A model generated the notes under the pieces. It saw nothing but the letters and a program-made list of their open reading frames with translations. It was not told where the DNA came from and made no database searches. Below are positions 54,941 to 64,000 of a stretch of DNA of 64,000 bases, one piece after another; within the stretch, counting starts at the first letter, position 1, and each line of letters opens with the position of its first letter. The stretch is from Campylobacteraceae bacterium. GTDB lineage: Bacteria; Campylobacterota; Campylobacteria; Campylobacterales; Arcobacteraceae. The stretch covers positions 1 to 64,000 of the forward strand of contig JABSOM010000005.1 of the NCBI GenBank assembly GCA_013215945.1, in the 5' to 3' direction. The translations under genes were made by a program, and so were the position numbers.

Positions 54941-55312
54941 ATGTTTAAACAAGTTAAATCGGCGCTGTTTTGGTATTATTTATATAAGTTTAGAAAAAGA
55001 GTTTTACTTATTGTTCTTTTATTAAGCATCACTTTGTTTTCCAATGCGATTTATGGGGATATTGTTGAGTATTTACAAATAAGCAAACAATTGCAGTATT
55101 TGAAGGTTCTGCTTATTGTTAAATGGTGCATTATTTTGTTTAATATTGTTTTTTCTGCGTATTTAGTACTTACCTTATTTAAAAATAAAGAAAAAGAAAA
55201 AGAAAATAAAGAAAAAAAAACAAATAAAAAAGAAGAATTCTCTAAAAGAGAAAAAGAATTCTTATATAAAAAGAACTTACGAAATAAAGCCGATATTTTA
55301 TTGGATAAATAA
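54941..55312 (+). CDS. hypothetical membrane protein, 123 aa
   Basis: I do not recognise it. Two membrane helices (about 20-38 and 52-82) are followed by a highly charged lysine/glutamate tail (about 85-123, KEKEKENKEKKTNKKEE). The N-terminal loop is basic, so both ends are probably cytoplasmic. It is coupled to the 94-aa gene. A C-terminal remnant of a second copy is at 51732. Confidence 0.6.
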   Translation: MFKQVKSALFWYYLYKFRKRVLLIVLLLSITLFSNAIYGDIVEYLQISKQLQYLKVLLIVKWCIILFNIVFSAYLVLTLFKNKEKEKENKEKKTNKKEEFSKREKEFLYKKNLRNKADILLDK

Positions 55313-55376
55313 AGCAGAACCTTTTTGTTAAAAATATATGTTAAATACTTATGATTTTATCTTTAAACAAAAGTGC

Positions 55377-57419
55377 TTATATCGCTTTGTTCTTTTTTTG
55401 TTCCAGTTGATGATTAGAATCATATTTTAAGCTTTTTTCTATGGTTCTTTTTTCATCTCCTTTATAATCCATATTAATACTTTGTACTCTAATGGATGCA
55501 TTTTTTATAAGAGCATGTTTTCCTTCAAACTCTTTTTCATTGGCTTCTTCAACAATTTGTTTTGAGATAATAGATGTTTTTTCTGCGATTTCTTTACTCG
55601 CAGAAGCAACTTGGGCTATTTTTTGAGTTTGTTGATCTTGAGTAGACACAGCATCGTTAATTTGTTCAATAGCGTTTGTTTGCTCAAGGGAAGAGTGTTC
55701 TATCTCTTTTATTAATATAATGGTATCAGAAATATCTTCATTTAAGTTATCAAAGCCCTCTATCATGTCTTGGGCTACTTTTTTTCCTTCTTTGGCTTTT
55801 ATGTTTGCATTATTAACAATGTTTTGAATTTTTTTAGCTGCTTGTGCTGAACGTGATGCTAAATCTCTTACTTCTTGTGCCACAATAGCAAAACCTTTTC
55901 CTGCTTCCCCAGCAGTTGCTGCTTCAACGGCTGCGTTTAATGACAATATATTGGTTTGAAAAGCAATTTTATCAATAATTTCAATGGCTGTGTTTATTTC
56001 ATTCACTTGTGTATTAATTTGATTCATTGCTTGCATGGTAGAAGTGGCAAGTTCTTTTCCTTTATTCGTAGCTTCTTCTAGTTTTTGCGTATTATTAGAC
56101 ATCTTCGTAATATTTTGCGTATTTGATTGTATGTTTGCAGTGATTTGATCTAAAGCGGCTGCAGTTTCTTCTAATGATATGGCTGCTTCACTGGAGGATT
56201 CGTCTAATAAGAGGGTATTGCTTAAAAGTTTGTTTGCATTGTCTTGTAAAATGAGACCATTGTTGATATTTGAGTATAAAATACTAGTAATAAGTTTGTT
56301 TACTTCATTTAGTGCAAGTGAGATTTTCCCTTTATCACTTTTTACCTGATGCATAAAATTTAATTTTGAAAAATGCTCCAATACATTTAAAATGCTGTTG
56401 GTATTTTCACCTACATTAGTATGTAAACTTTCTAACATTTCATTAAAAGAGATTCTTAACTCTTCTAGGTTTTGTGATTGAGTTGTTTTGTTTAAACGTT
56501 TATTTAAAACACCATTTTTTACTTGACTTACTATGTTATTAACATCTTTTAAAAAACTTCTGTCTTCTTCTATTATTTTATTGGTATTTTTAATATGAAG
56601 ATTTATTTTTTTTGACATATTTCCTAATTCGTCGTTATTTTTATCATGAAGAAGTTTTATATCGTTTTTTTCTTTATTTAAATATTTGAAAAAATCAAAC
56701 AAACCTTCTTGAAAATCTTTTATAGCTTGAGAAATATTTCTACTTAAATAAAGAGTGATTAATACTGAGGATAGAATAGCAATTATAGCAATAATAGCAA
56801 TTATCTTTAAAATGAGTTGTTCATCTGCTTCTGCTTTTTTAGATGAGAGTTCAAGAAGTGCTTCCATTTGATGGCTTAATATCTGAATATTTGTATCCAT
56901 TTCATCTAATTCTTTATGTAATAACTTTTTTTCTTCTTCAATATTGTGAACATTGTTTGTTTTTAAATCGTTTTCAAATAGATGTAGGGTTTTTTTAAAA
57001 ACATTTTGTTCTACTTCTAAAACATTTAATTCTTTTAAAAATAGTTCGTAAGTATTTTTGGTTTTTAGGTCTGCATTATGTGAAATAGCTTGTTTGACTA
57101 AAACTTTTGCTTCTAGAATTACTTTATTGGTTTCCTCTTCTAATATTCTCATATTTTCTTTAATCTTTAAAAACTGCTTACTTTTCGTATTCTTACTTTC
57201 AATAATTAAATTATACGTAAGAATTTCTTCTTTTAAAATGTCTTTTTCAAGTTGTGAAATAAGTTTGTTTATGGGGATTTGGTAATGATAGATTTCCTCT
57301 AATTCATCTGAAATAGTGTTAAAGCCAATATAAGAGGACAAGGAAATTAAAACCATAAAAAACAGTGATAAAGCCATTGAAAGCGCAAATTTAGTTGTTA
57401 ATTTTAAATTATTAAACAT
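55377..57419 (-). CDS. methyl-accepting chemotaxis protein, four-helix-bundle sensor
   Basis: 680 residues, similar in layout to the MCP at 13992: membrane helices at about 10-30 and 205-225, and a periplasmic helical domain with [20 protein letters not shown] (about 43-62). The signalling hairpin is intact at about 475-520. It ends LEQKKNKAI without the xWxxF tail. It converges on the 123-aa gene. Confidence 0.9.
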   Translation of the reverse strand: MFNNLKLTTKFALSMALSLFFMVLISLSSYIGFNTISDELEEIYHYQIPINKLISQLEKDILKEEILTYNLIIESKNTKSKQFLKIKENMRILEEETNKVILEAKVLVKQAISHNADLKTKNTYELFLKELNVLEVEQNVFKKTLHLFENDLKTNNVHNIEEEKKLLHKELDEMDTNIQILSHQMEALLELSSKKAEADEQLILKIIAIIAIIAILSSVLITLYLSRNISQAIKDFQEGLFDFFKYLNKEKNDIKLLHDKNNDELGNMSKKINLHIKNTNKIIEEDRSFLKDVNNIVSQVKNGVLNKRLNKTTQSQNLEELRISFNEMLESLHTNVGENTNSILNVLEHFSKLNFMHQVKSDKGKISLALNEVNKLITSILYSNINNGLILQDNANKLLSNTLLLDESSSEAAISLEETAAALDQITANIQSNTQNITKMSNNTQKLEEATNKGKELATSTMQAMNQINTQVNEINTAIEIIDKIAFQTNILSLNAAVEAATAGEAGKGFAIVAQEVRDLASRSAQAAKKIQNIVNNANIKAKEGKKVAQDMIEGFDNLNEDISDTIILIKEIEHSSLEQTNAIEQINDAVSTQDQQTQKIAQVASASKEIAEKTSIISKQIVEEANEKEFEGKHALIKNASIRVQSINMDYKGDEKRTIEKSLKYDSNHQLEQKKNKAI

Positions 57420-57561
57420 TAATTACCCTTTATTTTGAATTGGATAATAATGTTAATATAATGATTATAAAATTATACTTATTATTTTAAAGTACATTAC
57501 TTAAATTATATATAAATTTCATTCAAGCCTTAAATGCTTATTCTACTGTTCTTCTTAACAT

Positions 57562-58653
57562 TTATTTTTCTATGATTTTATAAATATTTCCTTGGTCGCT
57601 TGAAAAATAAATATATCCTTTTTCATCTTCTACTAAAGCTCTAATGCGTTCATTTAGCTCTAAAAATAAACGTTCTTCTTGAAGAACTTTCATTTCTTTA
57701 TTTAAAACAATACGGTTAATATGTTTTAAAACAAGCGCACTTGAAAATAAATTATTTTTCCATTCTTTGTATATTTTTCCAGAATAAAGTAATAAAGAAG
57801 AGGGTGCAATTGATGGGATATATACTTTGATTGCATCTTCCATGCCTTTTTTTCTTCTTGTTTCTCCTACAAAAGATAAAGAATAATATTCTTTTCCATA
57901 CGAGACCAGAGGCCAGCCATAGTTTTTTGCTTTTTTTATTATATTAATTTCGTCTCCTCCTCTTGGCCCATGTTCATTTGAAAATAAGAGTTTTCTTTTT
58001 TTATCATAAAAAAGTCCTTGAGGGTTTCTGTGTCCATAAGAATAGATTTCATCTAAAACATTCTTGTTGTTTACAAAAGGATTATCAGAAGGAATACTTC
58101 CGTCTAAATTAAGACGAATAATACTTCCTGCATGATTTAATAAATTTTGTGCATTTTTTCTTTCTCCTCTGTCTCCTAAACTAATAAAAATATGATTGTT
58201 TTCATCAAAAGCGATACGTGAACCAAAATGTCTGTTTGTATTACTTTTTGTAGTGCTAATAAAAATATCATGAAAAATAAGAGGGCTGTTCTCTTTATAT
58301 TTGGCTCTAGCAAGGCTTAAAAAAGAAGTATTTTTTTGCACATAAGTAAGATAAAGGTAAGAATCTTTTTTGAAAAAAGGAGATTTTTTCAAGTCCAAGA
58401 GTCCTCCTTGGCCCCTTGAATCAATTTGTAAATTATGTTTAATGTTTTTTCTTTTTTTTGTTTTTAAATCTACAAGTAACATTTCACCATTTTTTTGATT
58501 GATTAAAATTTTGTTCTTGGATATAAATACAAAAGACCAGGGTTTATTCAAAGAACTTATAATTAACTCAAGAGTGTAGTTTGTATTATTTTGGGCAAAA
58601 GAAGTGCTTGCAAATAAAAATAGTAAAAAAAGTGTTAAAAAAGTATTTTTCAT
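57562..58653 (-). CDS. PQQ-dependent sugar dehydrogenase (Asd/YliI-like)
   Basis: 363 residues with a signal peptide (LTLFLLFLFASTSFA, cleaved after about 20) and a six-bladed beta-propeller of the soluble glucose dehydrogenase family. Recognisable blocks are LIISSLNKPWSFVF, GQGGLLDLKKSPFF, NRHFGSRIAFD, YSYGHRNPQGLFYD (with the catalytic H) and NEHGPRGGDEIN. It oxidises aldose sugars in the periplasm with PQQ. No PQQ synthesis genes are in the window. Confidence 0.88.
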   Translation of the reverse strand: MKNTFLTLFLLFLFASTSFAQNNTNYTLELIISSLNKPWSFVFISKNKILINQKNGEMLLVDLKTKKRKNIKHNLQIDSRGQGGLLDLKKSPFFKKDSYLYLTYVQKNTSFLSLARAKYKENSPLIFHDIFISTTKSNTNRHFGSRIAFDENNHIFISLGDRGERKNAQNLLNHAGSIIRLNLDGSIPSDNPFVNNKNVLDEIYSYGHRNPQGLFYDKKRKLLFSNEHGPRGGDEINIIKKAKNYGWPLVSYGKEYYSLSFVGETRRKKGMEDAIKVYIPSIAPSSLLLYSGKIYKEWKNNLFSSALVLKHINRIVLNKEMKVLQEERLFLELNERIRALVEDEKGYIYFSSDQGNIYKIIEK

Positions 58654-58771
58654 AATAAAAGCCTTTGTTATAGTTTATTACAAAATGTTTTAAAGTAAAA
58701 ACTAATTAAAAAAACACTTCTGTTTTTTTAAGAATTTTTGTTAAACTTAATAATGAATGAAAGGATATATT

Positions 58772-58957
58772 ATGAAATATCTTTCTGATATAACACTGGC
58801 ATATGTTTTTGTGCTTGCTTTAATGCTTCCCGTAATTGTGGTATTGTTTAATGCTTATGGTTTTTTTATTGCATTGTTTTTTGTGGTAATACCTCTTTTT
58901 TGGTTTGTAATGGATTCAGAAGTAAACCATTATGACGTGGATAAATATTTGTTATAA
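58772..58957 (+). CDS. small membrane protein, about 61 aa
   Basis: I choose the ATG at 58772, which has AAAGGA 7 bases before it, over the ATG at 58757. The protein is almost wholly two membrane helices (about 6-25 and 27-48), ending with a charged tail (DSEVNHYDVDKYLL). Function unknown. Confidence 0.6.
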   Translation: MKYLSDITLAYVFVLALMLPVIVVLFNAYGFFIALFFVVIPLFWFVMDSEVNHYDVDKYLL

Positions 58958-59138
58958 AGTATAAATTTAGAAGTCTGTTTATCTATACATGAAGGAATTC
59001 TTTTGTTTTTTTTCCGTATTTTTTAATAAATGTTACTGATTATTAAGAGCATGCTTATTATCTAATTTAGACTTAAGTTTTAAAAACAAACATATGTAAT
59101 TTTAGATATAATGCGAAAAATACATATAAGGATAGAAT

Positions 59139-59774
59139 ATGAAAGACTGCATTTTTGTGGGTGTTGCTGGTGGAAGTGGCTCTGGAAAGACTACTGTTGC
59201 CCACAATTTAGTAAAAGCATTTAGAGGTGGAGATGCAGCTTTAGTAGAGCAGGATGCATATTATCAAGAACTAAAGAATACAACAATAAAACAAAGAGCT
59301 AAGGTGAATTTTGATCATCCTGATTCTATTGAGTTTTCTTTATTGGTTAAACATTTAAAAGCCTTAAAAAAAGGCAAGTCCATAAAAAGACCTATTTATG
59401 ATTTTACGACACATTTAAGAAAAGAAGAAAGTGTTAGTATTTCTCCTAAAAAAATCATTATTATTGAGGGAATTTTAATTTTATCAATTCCTGAAGTAAG
59501 AGAACTCTTAGATGTAAAAATATTTGTTGATACAGATGCGGATGAGATGCTTTTAAGAAGAATTGAACGTGATATCAATGAAAGAGATAGAACCTTTGAA
59601 TGTGTACGTGATCAGTACTTAACTACGGTTAAACCAATGTACTTAGAATTTTGCGAACCCTCTAAACGATATGCTGATATTATTATTCCACGTGGTGGGG
59701 AAAATAAAATAGCTGTTGATATGATAATTGCTAAATTAAAACGTTACTTAAAAAAAGGTACTTTAAATAAATAG
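59139..59774 (+). CDS. udk: uridine kinase
   Basis: 211 residues, the normal length. P-loop GGSGSGKTT (about 10-18), the uridine-binding DAYY (about 39-42) and NFDHPDSIEF (about 57-66), IYDFTTHLR and IIIEGILIL match Udk. It phosphorylates uridine and cytidine with ATP or GTP in pyrimidine salvage. Ribosome site AAGGAT. It converges on the HD gene with a perfect palindrome between. Confidence 0.93.
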   Translation: MKDCIFVGVAGGSGSGKTTVAHNLVKAFRGGDAALVEQDAYYQELKNTTIKQRAKVNFDHPDSIEFSLLVKHLKALKKGKSIKRPIYDFTTHLRKEESVSISPKKIIIIEGILILSIPEVRELLDVKIFVDTDADEMLLRRIERDINERDRTFECVRDQYLTTVKPMYLEFCEPSKRYADIIIPRGGENKIAVDMIIAKLKRYLKKGTLNK

Positions 59775-59804
59775 ATAAATAAATCTTTTAAAGATTTATT
59801 TATC
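59774..59804. terminator. bidirectional terminator, 15-bp perfect palindrome
   Basis: GATAAATAAATCTTT and its exact complement around one base. It includes the stop codon region of the HD-domain gene and follows udk. Confidence 0.75.
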
Positions 59805-60389
59805 TTCTAACCAGCTGTTTTTTACCGCTTCTTGTACTTCTTCTTGTACATAATCCCACAATTTAGGCGAAGCTTCTTTTAAATAAAGATTTCTTTTTAA
59901 GACCTGAGATTTAGAAATACGGTGTTTAACCCACGATCCTCCCTCATTTCTCATATTAATAAATAATGGTAAGATTCTATCAATGGCTTTTGCAAAACAG
60001 GCATCGGCGCTAATACAGTCTTCAAATTCAAACCATAAATCTTTAAATTCTTTTGCTTGATTTTGTGGCAGTAGAGAAAATAAACGCTCTGCTGCTTTTT
60101 TTTCTTTTATTTCTTGTTCTTCTTGATTTTTTTGATCTTCAAAAGCGAATAAATCTCCTGCATCTATTTCTATAACATCATGAATTAATAACATTTGAAT
60201 AACACGTGAAATATCTATTGTTTTGCCTGCATATTCTTGAAGAATTATGGCTGCTAGTGCTATATGCCAAGAGTGTTCTGCTGAGTTTTCTTGTCTGTTA
60301 TTATCTTCTTTTACCGTAGTTTGACGATAAACTGCTTTGAGTTTATCTATTTCCATTATAAAATTTATTTGTTGCGTTAAAGCCTTCAT
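59796..60389 (-). CDS. HD-domain 5'-deoxynucleotidase (YfbR-like)
   Basis: 197 residues. The HD metal residues are NSAEHSWHIAL (H at about 36), LLIHDVIEID (H69, D70) and a later aspartate near DAC/IDRILP. Length and the KLKAVYRQT start match the YfbR/HDDC2 group, which removes phosphate from deoxynucleoside monophosphates. Together with udk this suggests a nucleotide-salvage corner. Confidence 0.85.
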   Translation of the reverse strand: MKALTQQINFIMEIDKLKAVYRQTTVKEDNNRQENSAEHSWHIALAAIILQEYAGKTIDISRVIQMLLIHDVIEIDAGDLFAFEDQKNQEEQEIKEKKAAERLFSLLPQNQAKEFKDLWFEFEDCISADACFAKAIDRILPLFINMRNEGGSWVKHRISKSQVLKRNLYLKEASPKLWDYVQEEVQEAVKNSWLEDK

Positions 60390-60497
60390 ATTTGTCCTAT
60401 ACTTAAGTTCATTATTCTATAATTATAACCAAAGAAACTGTTTTAAACTAAGACTTTATATGCAGTTTAAAATAAATTTTAAAAAAGCGAATATTAT

Positions 60498-61424
60498 ATG
60501 AACCTACTTAAAACCCTCTTGGAAAAACAAAAAATTATAGTGCTTGATGGGGCATCTGGAACAGAACTTCAACGCAAGGGTTATGATGTAAACGATGAGC
60601 TTTGGGCTGCAATGTTTTTAATTTCTAATCCAAAAGCCATTAAAGAAGTACATGAGGATTATTTGCAAGCAGGGGCTAATTGTATAACAAGCTTAAGTTA
60701 CCAAGCCACATATGAAGGATTTTATAAAAAAGGACTTAATGAAAACGAAGCTAAAAAAATGCTTTTATTATCTGTTTCTTTGGCTAAAGAAGCAAGAGAT
60801 GAATACTTCAATAAAAACAGTGAACATACAAATAAAGCTCTTGTTGCTGCATCAATTGGTCCTTATGGTGCATTTTTAGCAGATGGTTCTGAGTTTAGGG
60901 GAGATTATTCTTTAAATCAAAAAGAACTGGAAGAATTTCATAAAAAAAGGCTGAATACTTTACTTGAAGCCAAACCTGACCTTCTTGCATTTGAAACCGT
61001 TCCTTGTTTAAAAGAAGCAAAAGCTTATGTTAATTTATTAAAAAACAAAAAGAATATAAATGCTTGGATTAGTTTTAGTGCTAAAGATTCTTTACATATA
61101 AACAGTGGAGAAACAATAAAAGAATGTGCACAATATCTTGAAGAATATTCTTTTATTACTGCTATTGGAATTAATTGTACCTCTCCTAAATATGCCCAAT
61201 CCCTTATAAAAGAGATCAAAAAAGTCTCAAGTAAAATAATCCTTGTTTATGCAAACAGTGGAGATATTTACGATGCAAATGATAAATCATGGAAAGTAAG
61301 TAAAAATAGTCAAAGTTATGCCAAAATGTCAGATCTTTGGTATAAAGAAGGGGCTCGATTTATTGGAGGATGTTGTCAAACTACGCCAAAAGATATAAAA
61401 GAAATAGTTTCTATGTATAAATAA
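60498..61424 (+). CDS. mmuM: homocysteine S-methyltransferase (MmuM type)
   Basis: 308 residues with a TIM barrel. It starts ILDGASGTELQRKGYDVND. The zinc cysteines are GINCTSP (about 222-228) and GGCCQTTP (about 293-300). It transfers methyl from S-methylmethionine (or SAM) to homocysteine, making methionine. No S-methylmethionine permease is adjacent. It converges directly on the next gene, with stops adjoining. Confidence 0.9.
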   Translation: MNLLKTLLEKQKIIVLDGASGTELQRKGYDVNDELWAAMFLISNPKAIKEVHEDYLQAGANCITSLSYQATYEGFYKKGLNENEAKKMLLLSVSLAKEARDEYFNKNSEHTNKALVAASIGPYGAFLADGSEFRGDYSLNQKELEEFHKKRLNTLLEAKPDLLAFETVPCLKEAKAYVNLLKNKKNINAWISFSAKDSLHINSGETIKECAQYLEEYSFITAIGINCTSPKYAQSLIKEIKKVSSKIILVYANSGDIYDANDKSWKVSKNSQSYAKMSDLWYKEGARFIGGCCQTTPKDIKEIVSMYK

Positions 61425-62030
61425 CTATTTATATTCCAGACTTTTTATAAGCAGTTTTTTGTTTTTAAAAGGATCTATAATGGCTTCTATTTCATCAAAA
61501 TTATATTTAAATCTAAAACCTATTTTCGAATTTGTAGCTGTGCTTTCTAGAATATAAAAAGCTTTTTTATTTACATAAAGCGCTTTTTTATTTTTAAGTT
61601 TATTTTTTAAATGTACAATAACAAAGATATGTTTGGGTACTAAAACAAAATACGCTTCATAGTTTTTTGCTTTTAGAAGTGAGATTAAAAGATTGCTTTT
61701 ATCATCACAATCGCCATAATTTTGTTTGATAACATGTTTTGAACTTCTTGCAATACTTTCATTTATTTTATAAGGAATATTTGTAACTAAATCAAGAAAA
61801 CTTTGTACTTCACATAATTCATTTTTTTTGCAGCCTTTGCTTAGATGAAAACTTAATCTTTTTGTATAATCATCCATTCTTACTTGATTCACATAAGTAG
61901 AATCTCCTAAATCAAGGAATTGGTTTTTAACTATAAAAAATGACAGATAAATCATATACAGCAAATAAGATATAAAGATAAAACAAAAAACAATTGAAAA
62001 ATATTTTAGGAATTTGTTTTGTATTAACAT
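61425..62030 (-). CDS. transglutaminase-like membrane-anchored protein
   Basis: 201 residues, one N-terminal membrane helix (about 10-30) and then a periplasmic domain. QNYGDCDDKSNLLISLLKAK (about 109-128) holds the cysteine and KHIFVIVHLKN the histidine of a transglutaminase/BTLCP-type cysteine protease fold; an aspartate is missing from view in the usual third position. It may act on cell-envelope proteins. Gene order gives no further hint. Confidence 0.75.
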   Translation of the reverse strand: MLIQNKFLKYFSIVFCFIFISYLLYMIYLSFFIVKNQFLDLGDSTYVNQVRMDDYTKRLSFHLSKGCKKNELCEVQSFLDLVTNIPYKINESIARSSKHVIKQNYGDCDDKSNLLISLLKAKNYEAYFVLVPKHIFVIVHLKNKLKNKKALYVNKKAFYILESTATNSKIGFRFKYNFDEIEAIIDPFKNKKLLIKSLEYK

Positions 62031-62099
62031 GGTATTTCTTTATATATATAATTTAAATATTATTGCATAAGTAGCATTAATACTTAAAAAACATAAAAA

Positions 62100-62131
62100 A
62101 ATAAACGAAAAGAGTTTTCTTTTCGTTTATT
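62100..62131 (-). terminator. Rho-independent terminator of the DASS gene
   Basis: AATAAACGAAAAG, 6-base loop, perfect 13-bp stem, then TTTTTTATGTTTTTT on the minus strand. Confidence 0.85.
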
Positions 62132-62141
62132 ATAGACTTAC

Positions 62142-63554
62142 TTAAAGAATGAAAAAACCTAAGGAAATTAAAGCACCTAAATAAATAGCTCCAAAGATTG
62201 CTCCTAATCTCCACCATGTTGCTTGTGGAATATAACCAGCCCCATACCAAATAGGAGAAGGTCCTGTTGCATAAGGTGTAATTATTCCCATAAGTCCAAG
62301 GGAACCTACAAATAAGATTGAAAGAGGTTGCAGCATCTCACTTGGTAATAAACTTGAAGCTACTGCTAAAAACAGTGGCAATAAAGCAACCGTATGTGCA
62401 GTAACACTTGCAAAAAAATAATGAAAGATAAAAAACAAAAATAATAAAATCAAAGCAATACTAAGCGGTTCAAAACCTTCAAGACCTGTAGAAATTAAGC
62501 CTGTTGCCCAAGCTAAAAAACCAACTTTTTTAAGTCCAGCTGCCATAGTAACTAAAGTAGCAAACCAAATGAATACATTAAAAGCATTTTTATTAGTAAT
62601 GACATCATTCCAGGTAATTACATTTGTTAAAACCAATAAACACAAAACCAATAAAGCGGCCGTTGTTCCATTAATAGAGAATTGTTTACCAAAAATCCAT
62701 AATACTAAAGCTAAGGTACCAAGACCTAACATTAAGAGTTCATTTTTAGTGATTTTTCCCATTTTATCTAACTCTTTAGCTGCCCATGCAGGAGCTTCGG
62801 GAGATTTTTTTTGTGTAGGAGGGTAGATTATATATGCCAACAAAGGTACAGCTAAAAACAAAGGAATCATAATGATTGCTAAAGTAGAAAACCACTCTCC
62901 CCATTCAATAATAATACCTGCATTTTTTTCAACTAAAGAAACGGCTAAAAGATTGGGTGCAAGTGCTGTTAAAAACATAGAACTGGTAACACAAGTAGCA
63001 GCTATTGCTACCCACGAGATATAAGCACCCAGTTTTCTTGGTTCATGCTCAGGTGTTGAATCAAACATTTGTGGAATATTAATAGCTATTGGGAAAATGG
63101 TTCCTGCACTTCTTGCTGTATTTGAAGGCATAAAAGGAGCTAAAATTCCATCTGCAAAGGCTACTGCATAACCAAGACCTAAAGATGTTTTTCCTAAAGC
63201 TTTAACCAATAAAAGAGAAATTCTTTTTCCTAAACCACTTTTTTGATAACCAAGGGCAAACATAAATGCTGCAAAAATCAGCCAAATTACACCATTTGAG
63301 AAACCACTTAAAGCCCAATCTCTGTTGGCTTTAGCTGTCGTTTCAACAAGCCCAAAAGATGCTGAAAATATAACACCAACAAGTCCAATGAGAGCAGCTG
63401 GAATAGGTTCTAGAATTAAGGCAATAATTACAGCTAAAAATACTGCAAAAAACTGATGGGCATTTGTGCTTAGGCCTTCAGGCGTTGGTAATAAAACAAC
63501 AAAAATTCCGATTAATATAGGTATTAAAAGCCTAATTTTTTTACTTTCTAACAT
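62142..63554 (-). CDS. DASS-family dicarboxylate/anion symporter
   Basis: 470 residues from the ATG at 63554-63552, preceded by TGGAGA; the open frame to 63605 lacks this. About 12-13 membrane helices. Blocks HQFFAVFLAVIIALILEPIP, APFMPSNTARSAGTIFPIA (SNT motif of the substrate site) and TPYATGPSPIWYGAGYIP are those of the CitT/SodiT group, which move malate, 2-oxoglutarate, citrate or tartrate with sodium or by exchange. It diverges from malate dehydrogenase, supporting a C4-dicarboxylate role. Confidence 0.88.
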   Translation of the reverse strand: MLESKKIRLLIPILIGIFVVLLPTPEGLSTNAHQFFAVFLAVIIALILEPIPAALIGLVGVIFSASFGLVETTAKANRDWALSGFSNGVIWLIFAAFMFALGYQKSGLGKRISLLLVKALGKTSLGLGYAVAFADGILAPFMPSNTARSAGTIFPIAINIPQMFDSTPEHEPRKLGAYISWVAIAATCVTSSMFLTALAPNLLAVSLVEKNAGIIIEWGEWFSTLAIIMIPLFLAVPLLAYIIYPPTQKKSPEAPAWAAKELDKMGKITKNELLMLGLGTLALVLWIFGKQFSINGTTAALLVLCLLVLTNVITWNDVITNKNAFNVFIWFATLVTMAAGLKKVGFLAWATGLISTGLEGFEPLSIALILLFLFFIFHYFFASVTAHTVALLPLFLAVASSLLPSEMLQPLSILFVGSLGLMGIITPYATGPSPIWYGAGYIPQATWWRLGAIFGAIYLGALISLGFFIL

Positions 63555-63742
63555 AATAATTCTCCATAAAGTGTGTGGGTTTAAATAAATTGTTTGATAA
63601 AACAAAAGAAAAAATACTTCTTACGTTAAAATTTTACTCCAAAGAAAAAGTACTTACCTTGTTTCAAATCAATTCATTATATTAAAAATAACTTTAAAAT
63701 ATAATATAATTTAATAAATTAAAATTTACAAAAGGATAGGCA

Positions 63743-64000
63743 ATGATTAAAAAAGTAGGAATAGTAGGTGTTGGTAATGTAGGTGCTACTTTGGCTTTTA
63801 TTTTAGCCAGTAAAAATATTTGCGATGAAATTGTTTTAAAAGATATAAGAGAAAATATTCTTGAAGCAATGACTTTAGATATCTCTCAAGCAAGCGCTGC
63901 TAGTAATTCAAAAACAAAAGTTAGCTCTGCAAAAGAAGCAAAAGAATTTAACACTTGTGATATCGTTGTAATAACAGCTGGAATTCCAAGAAAACCTGGA
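63743..64000 (+). CDS. mdh: malate (lactate-type) dehydrogenase, N-terminal part, runs off window
   Basis: The first 86 codons: MIKKVGIVGVGNVGATLAFI with the NAD-binding GVGNVG (residues 9-14), the acidic residue D38 (LKDI) that selects NAD, and VITAGIPRKPG (about 76-86). IPRKPG, not VPQKPG, favours malate dehydrogenase of the LDH-like type, though lactate dehydrogenase is possible. Ribosome site AAAGGAT. It diverges from the dicarboxylate transporter. Confidence 0.88.
   Translation, partial: MIKKVGIVGVGNVGATLAFILASKNICDEIVLKDIRENILEAMTLDISQASAASNSKTKVSSAKEAKEFNTCDIVVITAGIPRKPG

Overview
The window is very AT-rich bacterial DNA with no rRNA, tRNA, CRISPR array or phage region that I can see. 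Gene content suggests a free-living, chemotactic Campylobacterota of the Arcobacter type. It has five methyl-accepting chemotaxis proteins with near-identical signalling hairpins, c-di-GMP enzymes, quinone-linked D-lactate dehydrogenase, KatG, a dicarboxylate transporter next to malate dehydrogenase, and many AraC regulators and drug/metabolite exporters. The genus is inferred from style and composition, not from a marker gene.

Layout. 1-5.6 kb is a repeat-rich accessory stretch: the end of an IS110-type transposase with a possible guide-RNA leader, REP-like palindromes, an orphan merF, an antitoxin with a broken toxin, a 560-bp composite repeat, a diguanylate cyclase and a REP-associated transposase remnant. 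5.6-13.6 kb carries a HAD phosphatase, a MATE exporter, an AbiEii-type toxin with an unfamiliar HTH partner behind a strong promoter with a palindrome, a universal stress protein, an EamA exporter and dld. 14-29.8 kb is mainly sensory and regulatory: three MCPs, an oxidoreductase/AraC pair, a WYL regulator with RidA, small lipoprotein and membrane genes, and an MCP plus globin-EAL operon behind a perfect FNR-type box.

30-39 kb holds a PIF1-like helicase, AraC regulators, an AlkD-like protein, an EamA exporter and katG with a PerR-like box. 39.2-44.4 kb is a second repeat island, mirroring the first, with an inverted copy of the composite repeat, one half copy, many REP-like palindromes and poorly conserved genes, one of which looks like an orphan integron cassette. 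44.4-51 kb is metabolic: EamA exporters, an AraC regulator divergent from an exporter/aminotransferase operon, and an aldo/keto reductase cluster. 51-57.4 kb contains two MCPs and a partial duplication in which each copy keeps different intact genes. 57.5-64 kb is housekeeping: sugar dehydrogenase, uridine kinase, HD nucleotidase, homocysteine methyltransferase, transglutaminase-like protein, DASS transporter and the start of malate dehydrogenase.

Themes. Signal transduction dominates: MCPs, one cyclase, one globin-linked phosphodiesterase and seven DNA-binding regulators. The least explained material is the composite repeat with REP-like palindromes outside its A end, the HTH/AbiEii pair, the FNR-box MCP/globin-EAL unit, and the 51-55 kb duplication.
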